Origin: Arthrobacter terricola
GTDB taxonomy: Bacteria; Actinomycetota; Actinomycetes; Actinomycetales; Micrococcaceae
NCBI RefSeq assembly: GCF_004354015.1
Contig: NZ_SMRU01000028.1
Coordinates: 1-64,000 of the forward strand
DNA: 64,000 nucleotides
Direction: 5' to 3'
Positions 45,966 through 55,161 of the stretch are shown in pieces. Position 1 is the stretch's first letter. Every line of letters starts with the position of its first letter. Position numbers and translations under genes: made by a program. The notes beneath the pieces are model-generated. The model did no database searches and had not been told where the DNA came from. It saw only the letters and a program-made list of their open reading frames with translations.

Positions 45966-46211
45966 CGGGGCCTCCTCTCCGGCCTGGCATCGAAACTCTA
46001 CGGCGGCATCATCGTGCGGATCCGCACGTCGGAACTTCCGTTCTTCCGAGGGGCGGTCTCCTGAGTGGGTCGCGACAGTGCGGACCGGTGAGACTCAGGA
46101 ATGTCCCACCGGTCCATTACTTACCAAGTTTCACCCGGATCGGCTCTGCCGAGCCCCGGCTGGACGAGCACGCCACGCGCGAACCGGCCGTGCCGATTAG
46201 ATTCCACAACG

Positions 46212-48035
46212 TCAGAGGCGTGTCGTCGACCAGAGATCGTTGACGTCCCCGCGGATCTCCTCCTCGAGGGCGGACGCCAGCGCCTTCTCGACATCGACAG
46301 CTTGGATGAGCCGGGTCTGGGTCAGATCCTTGGTTTGCAGGACCGCGGGCATCCGTTCATCCTGGGTATCCTTCGTGATCAGCTGGTAGATCCTCACAGG
46401 CTTGGTCTGGCCGGTCCGGAAGAGCCGGCCGTTCGTCTGCTGGTAGTGCTTGAGCGAGAACGGCAGGGTGTACCAGATCATCGTGGAGCCGCCGTGCTGC
46501 AGGTTGAGCCCGGCGCCGGCAGACGCCGGGTGGATCAGCATCACCGGAATCTGCTTGTTGCTCCAGCGCTGCGTCATCGCGCGGGAACCGTCGAAGGCCT
46601 CGGTCCTGATGCCTGCCCGGTTGAGCTTGAGCATGAGCTGTTCCCGGTCGGACTTGAAGTGGTACGCGATCAGTACAGGGTCTCCCCCGTTGTTGCGGAC
46701 CAGGTACTCGGCCATGTGGATCTTTTCGTCGTGCAGAACTTCGTACCGGCCCTTGGTCGAGGGGTCATCAGGATCACTGGTGTACAGCGTGCCGGAGGCG
46801 AACTGCATCAGCTTGCTCGTCAGCACCGCTTGGTTTTCCGCCACCACGGTGGAGACCAGCTGAGCATCCGGATCCTGGACGAAACCGCCGATCCTGGCCT
46901 GTTTGCACTGCTCATAGGTCTTGCGCAGATCCTCGCCGGCCAACGTGCCCAGCCGGTCGCGGATTGCCTGCGCCTCGGGATCAGGATCCGCCACAATCCA
47001 CCGCCGGAACGCCTGTTCGGCAGAACGCCGCGCGGCCTCGTTGACGATGTCGATCACGAGGTTCTTCTTGAACTCCCGGTAGGCCGCCATCAGGTCAGCC
47101 GTAAGCCGGACATGGATGTCTTCGACGGTGAGCGGAGGCAGCACCAGGGAGGTGTTCCGGGCACTCATGACCAGATGGGCGATCGCCTGATGGATCTCCT
47201 GCTCCGCTCCCGTGTTGGGCAGCCACTGTGCCGGGGTGGTGGTCCCGGGGATCATCTTCGGGGTGAACCAGCGCTTGCGGAACGCGGTGATCGTCGCACC
47301 CAGTGCCTGGCCCTGGTCCAGGAGGTACATCTGGCTCCAGAGATCCTCGAGGCCATTCGGCGACGGTGTGCCGGTCAGCTCGATGAACCGGGTAACGGCG
47401 GGACGGACCCGCGCCAGTGCCTTGAAACGGTTGGACGAATGCGACTTGAATTCCTGGGACTCGTCGATGATGACGGTCTGGAAGGGCCAGATGATGGTGT
47501 CGTGCAGCTTGCCGTCCGGACCCGGAAGGCGCTTCCTCGGCATCTGGTCGACAAGACCCGTCTGGCATTCGATGCACGCGTGGTTTTTCAGTCCGTCGCC
47601 GCGACACACCCTGCAGCGCTTGTCCGGTGACCGCGAGATCAGGTCCTGGTTGATGAAGTACATCGTGGGCGGATCGGTAAAGACCTGCCGGATGCGCTCA
47701 AGCCGCTGCTTCTTCGAGAGCTTGCGGTCCCGCTCGTCGACGATCAGTGAGCGCGTGCGGATCGGCAGGTTCAGGTCTTCGATCTCGTCGAGCCAGGTTG
47801 ACCTGGCAATGGCGACCGGCGCAATGACCAGGATGTGACCGATCGGCCGGATCTGCTGCAGGGCGGTGAGTGTGGACGCGGTCTTGCCTCCGCCAATCGC
47901 AAGCCAGATGCCGGCGTACGGGTGGCTGACCATGAAGTCGACGGCCTGCTGCTGGTGGGGCATCAAAGTGCGGGCAGCCTGCGCGGGTACAACGGGTGGC
48001 GCCGTTGGAGGAGCAGGCGTGACTGGCGTGGTCAT
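46212..48035 (-). CDS. SNF2-like/SF2 DEAD-family helicase with an inserted zinc-knuckle
   Basis: A 607-residue SF2 ATPase of the phage/plasmid SNF2-like type: LMPHQQQAVDFM (Q-like), Walker A AIGGGKT (46-52), DESQ (191-194), SAT-like TGTPSPNG, HPASAGAGLNLQ and QQTNGRLFRTGQ (motif VI). A four-cysteine insertion, CRVC-(9)-CIEC (141-157), lies between motifs Ia and II and resembles the DnaJ-type CxxCxGxG finger. Such enzymes remodel DNA or unwind branched intermediates (UvsW-like roles). ATG 48035 lies downstream of the broken glutaredoxin gene. Confidence 0.87.
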   Translation of the reverse strand: MTTPVTPAPPTAPPVVPAQAARTLMPHQQQAVDFMVSHPYAGIWLAIGGGKTASTLTALQQIRPIGHILVIAPVAIARSTWLDEIEDLNLPIRTRSLIVDERDRKLSKKQRLERIRQVFTDPPTMYFINQDLISRSPDKRCRVCRGDGLKNHACIECQTGLVDQMPRKRLPGPDGKLHDTIIWPFQTVIIDESQEFKSHSSNRFKALARVRPAVTRFIELTGTPSPNGLEDLWSQMYLLDQGQALGATITAFRKRWFTPKMIPGTTTPAQWLPNTGAEQEIHQAIAHLVMSARNTSLVLPPLTVEDIHVRLTADLMAAYREFKKNLVIDIVNEAARRSAEQAFRRWIVADPDPEAQAIRDRLGTLAGEDLRKTYEQCKQARIGGFVQDPDAQLVSTVVAENQAVLTSKLMQFASGTLYTSDPDDPSTKGRYEVLHDEKIHMAEYLVRNNGGDPVLIAYHFKSDREQLMLKLNRAGIRTEAFDGSRAMTQRWSNKQIPVMLIHPASAGAGLNLQHGGSTMIWYTLPFSLKHYQQTNGRLFRTGQTKPVRIYQLITKDTQDERMPAVLQTKDLTQTRLIQAVDVEKALASALEEEIRGDVNDLWSTTRL

Positions 48036-48245
48036 AGCATCCTCCTCCTCTCGGTGATTGTGGTGTCAGTGCAGGAGAAGCCACGCTCCGGCAAGGCAGA
48101 TGAGCGGGACCGCAATGATGCCGGGGATGGCCGGCCAGCGCATCCCATCCCGCTTTCGTCCTCGATCCGGTGGCCGCCCTGCCGCGCCCCGTGGAGATCC
48201 GGGACAACGGCGGCGTGATCCGTGGATACTTGTGGTGGTCCGTGT

Positions 48246-48606
48246 TCACGCGGACAGGGCCTCGTCGGCGGCCGGTGCTTCGTTTGACCGGATGTTCACC
48301 ACGAGGCTCCTCACGGCCACGAGCATGTCCATCCGGTGGCCGCCCCAGTGCACGGTGCGCTGTCCGGCGCCGGTGTCATGGTTGATGTCCACGATTGACC
48401 GGGGCGGCCGCGTAGCCGAGCTCTTCAGTGATGTACCGGTGGTCCGTGTCGCCGGCCTCGATGCAGATTTTGGTGTACGCGATCGAATTCCGGTCGAAGA
48501 ACACCATGGCCTGTCCGCAGTTAGGGCATTCCTTGGGTCCGTAGATCGTGATCCGGGGCTCGCTGCGGGCGGTGCGCGGAATGTCGCGCGTGGTGGCGGT
48601 GTTCAT
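48246..48606 (-). pseudogene. Glutaredoxin-like gene with a +1 frameshift
   Basis: The first frame encodes ITIYGPKECPNCGQAMVFFD (CPNC redox centre, residues 27-30) through EELGYAAAPV and then stops after 76 residues. Skipping one base at about 48396 continues with VDINHDTGAGQRTVHWGGHR and MDMLVAVRSLV, which is exactly the tail expected of NrdH/glutaredoxin proteins (cis-Pro APV, then the W-G-H region). Restored, it would be about 118 residues. It could be a dead gene, an assembly error or a programmed shift. Glutaredoxins in replication regions often reduce ribonucleotide reductase. Confidence 0.75.
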
Positions 48607-48645
48607 GTCGGGCTTCTCTCGTGGATATTTCGGGTAACCGGCCAG

Positions 48646-48966
48646 CTATGCCGGGCGCCGGAAAGGAAGTGCGCCGGGTCCGGAGAGGTGGTTCATCAGC
48701 TGCTCGACCGCCGTGTAGCTGTCGACGACGTGGATTTCCGCCCCGAACCGGCGCATCTTCGCGTGGGTCGCCTGCTGCCGGCGGGTGGGTTGCTCGCCGG
48801 GGCGTTTGGCTTCGACGAAGACGGTGCCGTGCTCCCCGCCCGTGACGATGATGCGGTCCGGAACGCCGCCGCGGGCCGGGGAGACGAACTTCAGGCAGAG
48901 GAAACCGTTTTTGCGGCACTGTGCGAGCAGGTAGTGCTCCACCGGGTTCTCGAGGATCCTAGCCAT
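48646..48966 (-). CDS. VRR-NUC domain nuclease
   Basis: A 106-residue stand-alone VRR-NUC protein: NPVEHYLLAQCRKNGFLCLK, the PD-(D/E)xK core GGVPDRIIV and VFVEAKRPGEQPTRRQQ (Asp, then E-x-K), and a C-terminal HVVDSYTAVEQLMNHL. Phage/plasmid VRR-NUC proteins resolve branched DNA or act as structure-specific nucleases. It is 81 bases after the polymerase stop, on the same strand. Confidence 0.88.
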   Translation of the reverse strand: MARILENPVEHYLLAQCRKNGFLCLKFVSPARGGVPDRIIVTGGEHGTVFVEAKRPGEQPTRRQQATHAKMRRFGAEIHVVDSYTAVEQLMNHLSGPGALPFRRPA

Positions 48967-49047
48967 CGGCTGTCGCCGTCCTGCCGGCACCGCGGAGAGC
49001 CGGTTGGAGCGATCCAGCCCGGCCCCCGCGGCGGGCGCAAGCCCGCC

Positions 49048-52000
49048 TCATGCGTTCTTCCAGTTCTTGCTGAAGGTCTCATCGAGCATCCGGACATACA
49101 CGGGCAGGTCCAGCGGGCAGAGTATGGCAATGAGCCTGCTCCGGTCCATGGCCCGCAGATCGTCGTTGCAGATGACCATCGACCACGCCGGGTCGATGCC
49201 GTTGATCCTGCGGGTGAGGACATCCTGCCCCTCAGGGACGAGTGTCAGGGCCTGGTTCTGCTGTTTCATCCACATCGTCGAGGCCCAGCCGTGGTGGGCC
49301 AGGATTCCCGACGCGACCGGGTCGGCCGCCGGGATACGGGCTTCCCCGGAGCGTCGTTTGGCCAAAGTGGCCGGTGGAACCTTCCACGCCCCTGCGTTGT
49401 GCAGGCTGACGGCGTCCGGCGTGCCGGGGCGGACGACGAAGACCCGGTTGACCATCTGCAGCGGCCGCGCATCCCGGATCCGGGAGCTGTCGGGGACATC
49501 GCCGTTCGGATCTGCGACGTTTGTGTCCGGCGGGGCCGCCGCGAAGGGGTAGGTGATCGAGCCCCGGGACGCCGCGATCACGTTCTGGAACAGCAGCGCG
49601 GTCGCCACCGGATCCTGCAGGTCGAGGGCGTCCTCGATGATCCTGCGGCCCAGGACAGGGTCGAACGGCTCCGACAGGGCAGCCTCTCCCCTGCCGGCGA
49701 CGGCCTGCAGGTACCGGGCCAGGGCGTGGTCGATCACGGCCGGGTGGGCCAGTGACTTGTCCGGGCGGGGTCCTGCGTGACAGGCCAGGGTCCCGCCGGA
49801 CGCGGTGATGATCCTGCTCTCCGCCAGCGTCGATCCTTCCGGCGGAACCGAGAGCTCCATGCGGTTGTTCGAGTCCTTGCTGATGAGGAACATCGGCTCG
49901 GGTTCGATGTCGACTCCGATCAGCGCCGCCTGCTCGGCCAGCACACGGTCGTTCGTCTCCTGGTCCAGGACCGAATACAGGCCGTCGGTGTTGGTGGAGA
50001 TGATCCGGGCACCGGCGAGCGTCTGGGCCTGGCCGATGCGCCAGCTGAAGAGCTGGCCGATGATGCGCATCGAAATGATCCGGTTGTTCATCCGGATCGG
50101 GTTCTTGTGCGAGGCATCGCCGGCGCCGGATGCGGCGTTGAGGATCAGCTTCGTGCCGTTCCTCAGGGTCGTCAGGCGGGCCTTCTCTTCCGGGGACAGG
50201 GCCGGCTGCTTCATTTCACGGCCGAGGTCCTCCTTCCGGAAAAAGATGGTCGCGTACCGGTCCTCTCCCAGCTCCGGATTCCAGAACGCGCGCATGTTCC
50301 GCAGCAGGTTCGGGTAGTAGCTGGTGAAGTCCTCATGCGTGACCCGGGCCGCGCTGGTCCGGGCGTACCTGGGATGAAGCCGGGTGGATCCGTCATCCTT
50401 GCCCACGAAAAGCACCGGAGGCTTCTTCGCCGGTTCGTCGCGGTAGGCAGCCTTGGCCGCCGAGGTGACGGCGAGGACCACCTTGCCGTCCAGCACGGTG
50501 CCGTCGTCCAGGCGCACCTTCAGGGCCTCGGCCTCCGGGCGCCGGGTCGCCAAAAGCACCGCCGGATCGGGAACGAGTTCCCGCGCCCGGGCGAGCTGGG
50601 CTGCCTGCAGCTGATCCGCCTTCGCCGGCCTGCGGTACTTCACCTTCACGGGGTCGGATCCCAGCAGCACCAGGTGCTTGTCCACGGTGCTGCCGTCGGG
50701 AAGCGTCAGCAGGCCGTGCTGGCGCCTGGCCTCGGCGACGAAGTCGCGGGCGTCCGGGTACACCCTCCGGGCCGCTTCGATCATGCGGGCCTGCTGCTGG
50801 TGCTCGAGCTGTTCGATCCGGTAGGCCAGGGTGTCGGCTTCGGCTCCGTGGATGCCTCCGGTCGAGAACGTGGCGAAGCACGGGGACGGGGTGCCGTCGG
50901 CGGTGAAGTACGGCAGGTTGTTCGGGGTTTTCGGGATGTCCGGCAGCGACGTCGCGTCGCGGCCGTACAGCTCGCGGTACTCCTCGGACTCGTTGAAGTT
51001 CTGCCCTTCGATCGCCCGGTAATAGGCGGCCACCTGCATGAAGCCGCGGTGCGCCTCGGCCTGGGCCGGGTTGCTGTGTCGGTCCGGGGCGACGCGGTCT
51101 TCGAAGAAGCGCACGCATTCGTCGAGCACGTTGGACTGCGCGATGTTCCGCTCGGCGGCGACCTCGGGTGCCGGATACAGGAAGGAGACGGCTTCGATGT
51201 CGTTCAGCGGTGCATGCGGTGCCAGGATCCGGCCCACGAACTTCGCCGAGGACGAATCGATGGCCAGGCGGTCCCGCCGCACGCTGCCGTCGCGGTTGAA
51301 GACTGTCTCCGTGTACTGCGCGAGCAGGCCCGCTTTCAGGTCGAAGGCGCTGGAGTAGGCCGGGTGCTTGAAAAGCTGTGCCAGGCCCACGCAGTCGGCG
51401 ACGTTGTACGCCAGCAGCTCGTACAGTTCCCCGGCCGTGGTGATGACGCTGTCGTGGCCGAGCTTGCCGGATTCGCGGATCTGGTGTCCGAGCATGCCGA
51501 GCAGTCTCTTGAGCCCGACACGCTGCTGGTGCTCGTTGAGCCGGGCGACGTCCAGATGCCGGCCGGACTGGATCATGGCGCGGCGGATGTTCCCGGCCGG
51601 GGTGTCCCAGCCGAGATAGCCCGGCATGTAGTCGATGTGCCGGGGGTCGAAGAGCTGGTCGTTGTGGGCACGCATTGCCGCGGCGGTCGGCGGGTCGAAC
51701 GCCGGCCGCTGGCCGAGGACGGTCCTCAGCCGGCTGTGCGCGTGGGAGCGGTCTTCCGGTGTGGCGGCGCCGGCCACCAGGTGCCGGGCATGGGTGAGCT
51801 GCGCCCGGTGCCCGGCGATGCCGGAGAACACCTCGGCGAGGTAGAGCGCAAGCATCGTCGTGTCGTAGTTCATCGAGTTGTAGCCGGCGAGGAACGGATG
51901 CCGGCGTGCGTCATACACCGGGTCCGTGTCGCAGACCGGTCGCAGGTCCGGCGGATACGAGGATTCAGTCCCGGCGTGGCAGACCTGTTCGGCGTCGGAG

Positions 52001-52332
52001 AGGCCGACGAGCTGGGCGAGGCGGAGCGTGCCCGGGACCGTACGCAGGTTGTGCAGCAGCAGCCGGACAGGCGGCAGCCCAGGGTTGCCCGCACGAACGG
52101 CGTCCAGGAGGGCCTGCCGCTCCAGTTGTCCGGCCAGGGCCGTGTCATCGACGAGATGGAACACCTCGAGATCATCGGGTGTGCCCGCCGGCCGGGGCGT
52201 GTAGGCGGTCACGCTGAAGACGTTCGAGAGCGATTCGATGTCGTAGAAGGTGAACAGGGACGTCGCCGCGGTGACGCGGGCAAACTGCCGGGGCGCGGTG
52301 GTCGTCCCGGCCTTCTCCTGGGTTCCAAGCAT
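49048..52332 (-). CDS. Family B DNA polymerase
   Basis: A 1094-residue polymerase. Exonuclease motifs are present: DIES (D31, E33), YNSMNYD (152-157) and YNVAD (309-313). Polymerase motif A is HEDFTSYYPNL (D668), motif B KLILNAASGAG (K728, N732), and motif C ISTNTDGLYSV, where the first of the usual two Asp residues (DTD) is Asn. A long insertion (about 430-600) lies between the exonuclease and palm. Family B enzymes are unusual for actinobacterial mobile elements, which mostly use PolA. ATG 52332 was chosen; a GTG at 52365 would add 11 residues. It follows the SF3 primase-helicase gene. Confidence 0.85.
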   Translation of the reverse strand: MLGTQEKAGTTTAPRQFARVTAATSLFTFYDIESLSNVFSVTAYTPRPAGTPDDLEVFHLVDDTALAGQLERQALLDAVRAGNPGLPPVRLLLHNLRTVPGTLRLAQLVGLSDAEQVCHAGTESSYPPDLRPVCDTDPVYDARRHPFLAGYNSMNYDTTMLALYLAEVFSGIAGHRAQLTHARHLVAGAATPEDRSHAHSRLRTVLGQRPAFDPPTAAAMRAHNDQLFDPRHIDYMPGYLGWDTPAGNIRRAMIQSGRHLDVARLNEHQQRVGLKRLLGMLGHQIRESGKLGHDSVITTAGELYELLAYNVADCVGLAQLFKHPAYSSAFDLKAGLLAQYTETVFNRDGSVRRDRLAIDSSSAKFVGRILAPHAPLNDIEAVSFLYPAPEVAAERNIAQSNVLDECVRFFEDRVAPDRHSNPAQAEAHRGFMQVAAYYRAIEGQNFNESEEYRELYGRDATSLPDIPKTPNNLPYFTADGTPSPCFATFSTGGIHGAEADTLAYRIEQLEHQQQARMIEAARRVYPDARDFVAEARRQHGLLTLPDGSTVDKHLVLLGSDPVKVKYRRPAKADQLQAAQLARARELVPDPAVLLATRRPEAEALKVRLDDGTVLDGKVVLAVTSAAKAAYRDEPAKKPPVLFVGKDDGSTRLHPRYARTSAARVTHEDFTSYYPNLLRNMRAFWNPELGEDRYATIFFRKEDLGREMKQPALSPEEKARLTTLRNGTKLILNAASGAGDASHKNPIRMNNRIISMRIIGQLFSWRIGQAQTLAGARIISTNTDGLYSVLDQETNDRVLAEQAALIGVDIEPEPMFLISKDSNNRMELSVPPEGSTLAESRIITASGGTLACHAGPRPDKSLAHPAVIDHALARYLQAVAGRGEAALSEPFDPVLGRRIIEDALDLQDPVATALLFQNVIAASRGSITYPFAAAPPDTNVADPNGDVPDSSRIRDARPLQMVNRVFVVRPGTPDAVSLHNAGAWKVPPATLAKRRSGEARIPAADPVASGILAHHGWASTMWMKQQNQALTLVPEGQDVLTRRINGIDPAWSMVICNDDLRAMDRSRLIAILCPLDLPVYVRMLDETFSKNWKNA

Positions 52333-52487
52333 GGTGGTTCTCGTTTCAGTCGTGGTCGGAGGCACACACGGACGTGGCCGGGCCCGCCCGGATCCGGGAG
52401 TGCGGCCCGCGGACCGGGACCGGCTGCAGCGGTGGCTTCTGCTGTCCGTGGCGGCGGGCGGTGGTGGTCATGTCGGGCATCGCCGGC

Positions 52488-54365
52488 TCAGGCCGTCTCT
52501 TCGGAGCCGGAAAGGCCGGCGGAAGCCGGTGCGGCCGGGGCGGAGAGTGTCCGGCGCATGAGCCCGCGGTAACTGGCCTGCAGCACCGGCCGGCCGAGCT
52601 TGAACGGGTCGTTGCCCGTATAAGTGCGCGAATACCAGCTTTTCAGCCCGAATTCGCCGATCAGCGGTTCGGGACCGTCCATCATCACGCCGGGGCGGAT
52701 CTTGCGGTTCTTGTCCGGGCAATGCCAGTCAGGGTCCTCGTCCACGATCGCCACCAGGTTGGAGACGAACTTCTGCCGGCTGACCGGGGATCCGGAGGGC
52801 GAGACGTCGGTGAACCAGGCCTTGTGCAGGTCGTACAGGAACGGGAACGGCTGCAGGTCCCAGATGATGCGGTCGCGGAACTCAGTCCAGAATGCCCGGA
52901 CCGGGTCGTTGGTCTCCTTGTACTCCTCCAGGACCGCCTTGGTGGCCGCGGGCTCCGAGAGCTGGTAGTAGTTCCCGGGAGACCCGGCCCCGGCGCGGTT
53001 GACGGCGTACCAGAGCACGTACTCCAGGACTTCGTGCCGCCTGAGGTAGTCGTCCTTGATGTATTTTCGTTCGGCGCCGGTGAAGGATTTCGCGAACGGC
53101 ACGAACAGCTGGCGGCGGTAGAAACTCTCCGACTTGTCCTTGGCCCGCGGGAACTCGTTCAGGCACTGGACCATGAAGCCGTGGAACTGGAACGCGACGG
53201 GCATCCGGTGCTTCCGGTCGATCTGGATGACGTCGCCGGTGACGATCGCCTTCAGATTGGCGGCCTTGTCGATCAGGGTACCGACATCGTTCTCGTCGAC
53301 GATGACCGCGTTGGCGCGCATCAGCGGTTCCAGCGCGAAGTTCCTGCCGAAGTCCGAAAGCGGGATCGAGGTGTGGGTGCCGTCGCCGACCAGGTTGCGC
53401 ATGAGCGCGCAGAGGGTGCCCTTGCCGTTGTTTCCCTTCTCGCTGTAGAACCAGGCGGTCTTGCCCCAGCGGACGTGCGGCCGGACGATCGCGCCGATGA
53501 TCTCCCAGATCAGCTCGGCCAGGCCTTCCTGGTCCGGCTGGTCGAACAGGCTGTTGATCCATGCGACCACCTCCCAGTCGTCGCGGTCCGGGTGGCTGAT
53601 GACCTGGACGGGGGCGTCTTCGACATAGTTCACGGAGGCCTTGGCCAGGTAGACAAGCGCCGGGTCGAACGGGTGGATCTTTTTCGGCTCGAAGTGGAAC
53701 TGCCTGCCCCCGACGTCAAGGTCGAGGGGCTCGGCGCCGTAGTAGAGGACGCCGTTGTTCTGGGCGCTGAGGTCGCGGTGGGTCAACAGGTGCACCCGCG
53801 GGCTGTCCTCCCGCAGCACGGCCAGGACTTCCTTGAACTCGTTCAAGGTCAGCGCGGTGTTGTACCGGCGCGCAGTGGTGCGGATGTCGTCCTCACTGGG
53901 CGTGTAGGTTCCGCGGCGGGATCCGACGGCCTGGTACGCGGCCAGCAGGTCGTATTCGCGGTCGGTGCTCTGGTTGACGGGCGCGATGCGCACGACGTGG
54001 TGCAGGCGCAGCAGGACCTGCGCGAGCTGCCAGCAGGAAAGCTGACGGGCGATCGGGTATCTGGGCTCGTCCTTGCCAATCTTCCGGTTCTCCGCCTTGA
54101 TGATCAGGTTGCCGGCGGCGAGCAGTTCCTGCTCGAGCACCCGGGGTGCGGGCGCGTCGGCCGGATCGAGGGAATCCAGGTAGGCCGCAGTCACGTGGGT
54201 GATGATGAAATTCAGCGGAGCCGCGGCCTCGGAGCGCCTGGTGAAGAACTCCTGAAGCTCCTCCAGGAAGGCGAACCTGGCCATGGTGGCCGGAGTGGAG
54301 ACGGCGCCTTCCGGGCCGTTTCCGTCGTTTGGAAAAACGGAAAGGTCATCCTCGAAGGTCGTCAT
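52488..54365 (-). CDS. SF3 helicase/primase (D5/P4-type)
   Basis: A 625-residue protein. The C-terminal half is an SF3 helicase: Walker A EKGNNGKGT (309-317), Walker B AVIVDEN (353-359), and motif C QCLNEFPR (400-407) ahead of SESFYRRQLFVPF, all typical of P4/D5-type primase-helicases. The N-terminal 250 residues show no zinc-primase or prim-pol motifs, so priming may be left to the separate PrimPol. It is the first gene after the iteron field. ATG 54365 marks the start of the conserved sequence; an upstream start is possible. Confidence 0.88.
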   Translation of the reverse strand: MTTFEDDLSVFPNDGNGPEGAVSTPATMARFAFLEELQEFFTRRSEAAAPLNFIITHVTAAYLDSLDPADAPAPRVLEQELLAAGNLIIKAENRKIGKDEPRYPIARQLSCWQLAQVLLRLHHVVRIAPVNQSTDREYDLLAAYQAVGSRRGTYTPSEDDIRTTARRYNTALTLNEFKEVLAVLREDSPRVHLLTHRDLSAQNNGVLYYGAEPLDLDVGGRQFHFEPKKIHPFDPALVYLAKASVNYVEDAPVQVISHPDRDDWEVVAWINSLFDQPDQEGLAELIWEIIGAIVRPHVRWGKTAWFYSEKGNNGKGTLCALMRNLVGDGTHTSIPLSDFGRNFALEPLMRANAVIVDENDVGTLIDKAANLKAIVTGDVIQIDRKHRMPVAFQFHGFMVQCLNEFPRAKDKSESFYRRQLFVPFAKSFTGAERKYIKDDYLRRHEVLEYVLWYAVNRAGAGSPGNYYQLSEPAATKAVLEEYKETNDPVRAFWTEFRDRIIWDLQPFPFLYDLHKAWFTDVSPSGSPVSRQKFVSNLVAIVDEDPDWHCPDKNRKIRPGVMMDGPEPLIGEFGLKSWYSRTYTGNDPFKLGRPVLQASYRGLMRRTLSAPAAPASAGLSGSEETA

Positions 54366-54466
54366 GGGTCGTCTTTTCTCGCTGCCTGAGGACCCTGCCG
54401 GCACGAAGTGGGAAGCCTGACCGGGGCTCATATCTGAAGGGAACGTGCATCATCACGATAGATCAT

Positions 54467-54505
54467 TCAATAGATGAATCGCAAGGGGACTCGGTCATCT
54501 ATTGA
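54467..54505. promoter_or_regulatory. Inverted repeat upstream of the primase-helicase gene
   Basis: TCAATAGATGA (54467-54477) and TCATCTATTGA (54495-54505) are a perfect 11-base inverted repeat with a 17-base spacer. It is AT-rich in GC-rich DNA and 102-140 bases before the primase-helicase start. Likely an operator or promoter element for the replication operon. Confidence 0.6.
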
Positions 54506-54717
54506 TAGAAAAGCGAAGCTTCGAATTGGACGTCCCGCCGCGGGAGGCCGCCACCGGCGTCTGCTGCGTCGGCGCAGGCGGCGCGGTCGCGACACAACAC
54601 CCCACCCGGGGGCGGCGCCAGCCGGCCCGGGCGTCCCAGGGGCGGGCATCGTCGGGAAAGGGCCGGCCTGATGAGAAGGAGGCCCGGCTCCCGATACCCC
54701 ACCGGGGTATCCGGGCG

Positions 54718-55161
54718 TGTACCACTTCATGTGGTACACCTGTTTTCGCAGGTCAGGGCGGGTTTCATAGTGGTACAGAGAAGCGCTGTACCACTTTTAG
54801 ATCTTAAAGTGGTACATATATAAGCCCAGTTCAGAAGGGGTTTCGATACCCCCTGTACCAGATGTACCACCCTTTTATGGGCTTACGTACGCAGGCGCGC
54901 GATACCGCTTTTCATTTTTCTCCGCAAGCCTCTTTCCCTGTCAAAAAATCAGTGGACCGGTAATTTCCGGCTTCAATATCCTCGCTCCTATATAAAAGTC
55001 GGAAAAGCGTGGTACATGTGGTACAAAGGCCCGAAAAGGGCATCTGACCTGCGGAAACACCTGTACCACACCGGATTTCGAAGTGGTACAACACTTTCGT
55101 CCGGAACAGTGTTTTCGCAGGTCAGACACTGTTTTTCGCTGTACCAGATGAAGTGGTACAG
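54718..55161. repeat. Iteron field, candidate replication origin
   Basis: Thirteen copies of TGTACCAC or its complement GTGGTACA occur in 444 bases, at 54718, 54731, 54770, 54787, 54809, 54854, 54863, 55009, 55018, 55062, 55083, 55140 and 55153 (two end in G instead of C). Many face each other as hairpins, the best being the 11-base arms TGTACCACTTT/AAAGTGGTACA (54787-54816). Three copies of a second 16-mer, TGTTTYCGCAGGTCAG, lie beside them. The block is gene-free, contains AT-rich stretches and lies just upstream of the primase-helicase gene, as iteron-type origins do. Clustered operators for a regulator are the alternative. Confidence 0.75.
54741..55125. repeat. 16-mer motif TGTTTYCGCAGGTCAG, three copies
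   Basis: Copies at 54741-54756 and 55110-55125 are identical and in direct orientation; the third (55044-55059) is inverted with one mismatch. Two of the three abut a TGTACCAC repeat within two or three bases, giving a composite element. It may be the site of a second initiator or host factor. Confidence 0.6.

Noticed and set aside
49777..52572. A 931-codon plus-strand frame opposite the polymerase gene.
   Set aside because: Antisense shadow of PolB: low-complexity product, no start site context, no motifs.
54718..55161. Could the repeated 8-mers be a CRISPR array?
   Set aside because: Repeats are only 8 bases, occur in both orientations with irregular spacing, and no cas genes are present.
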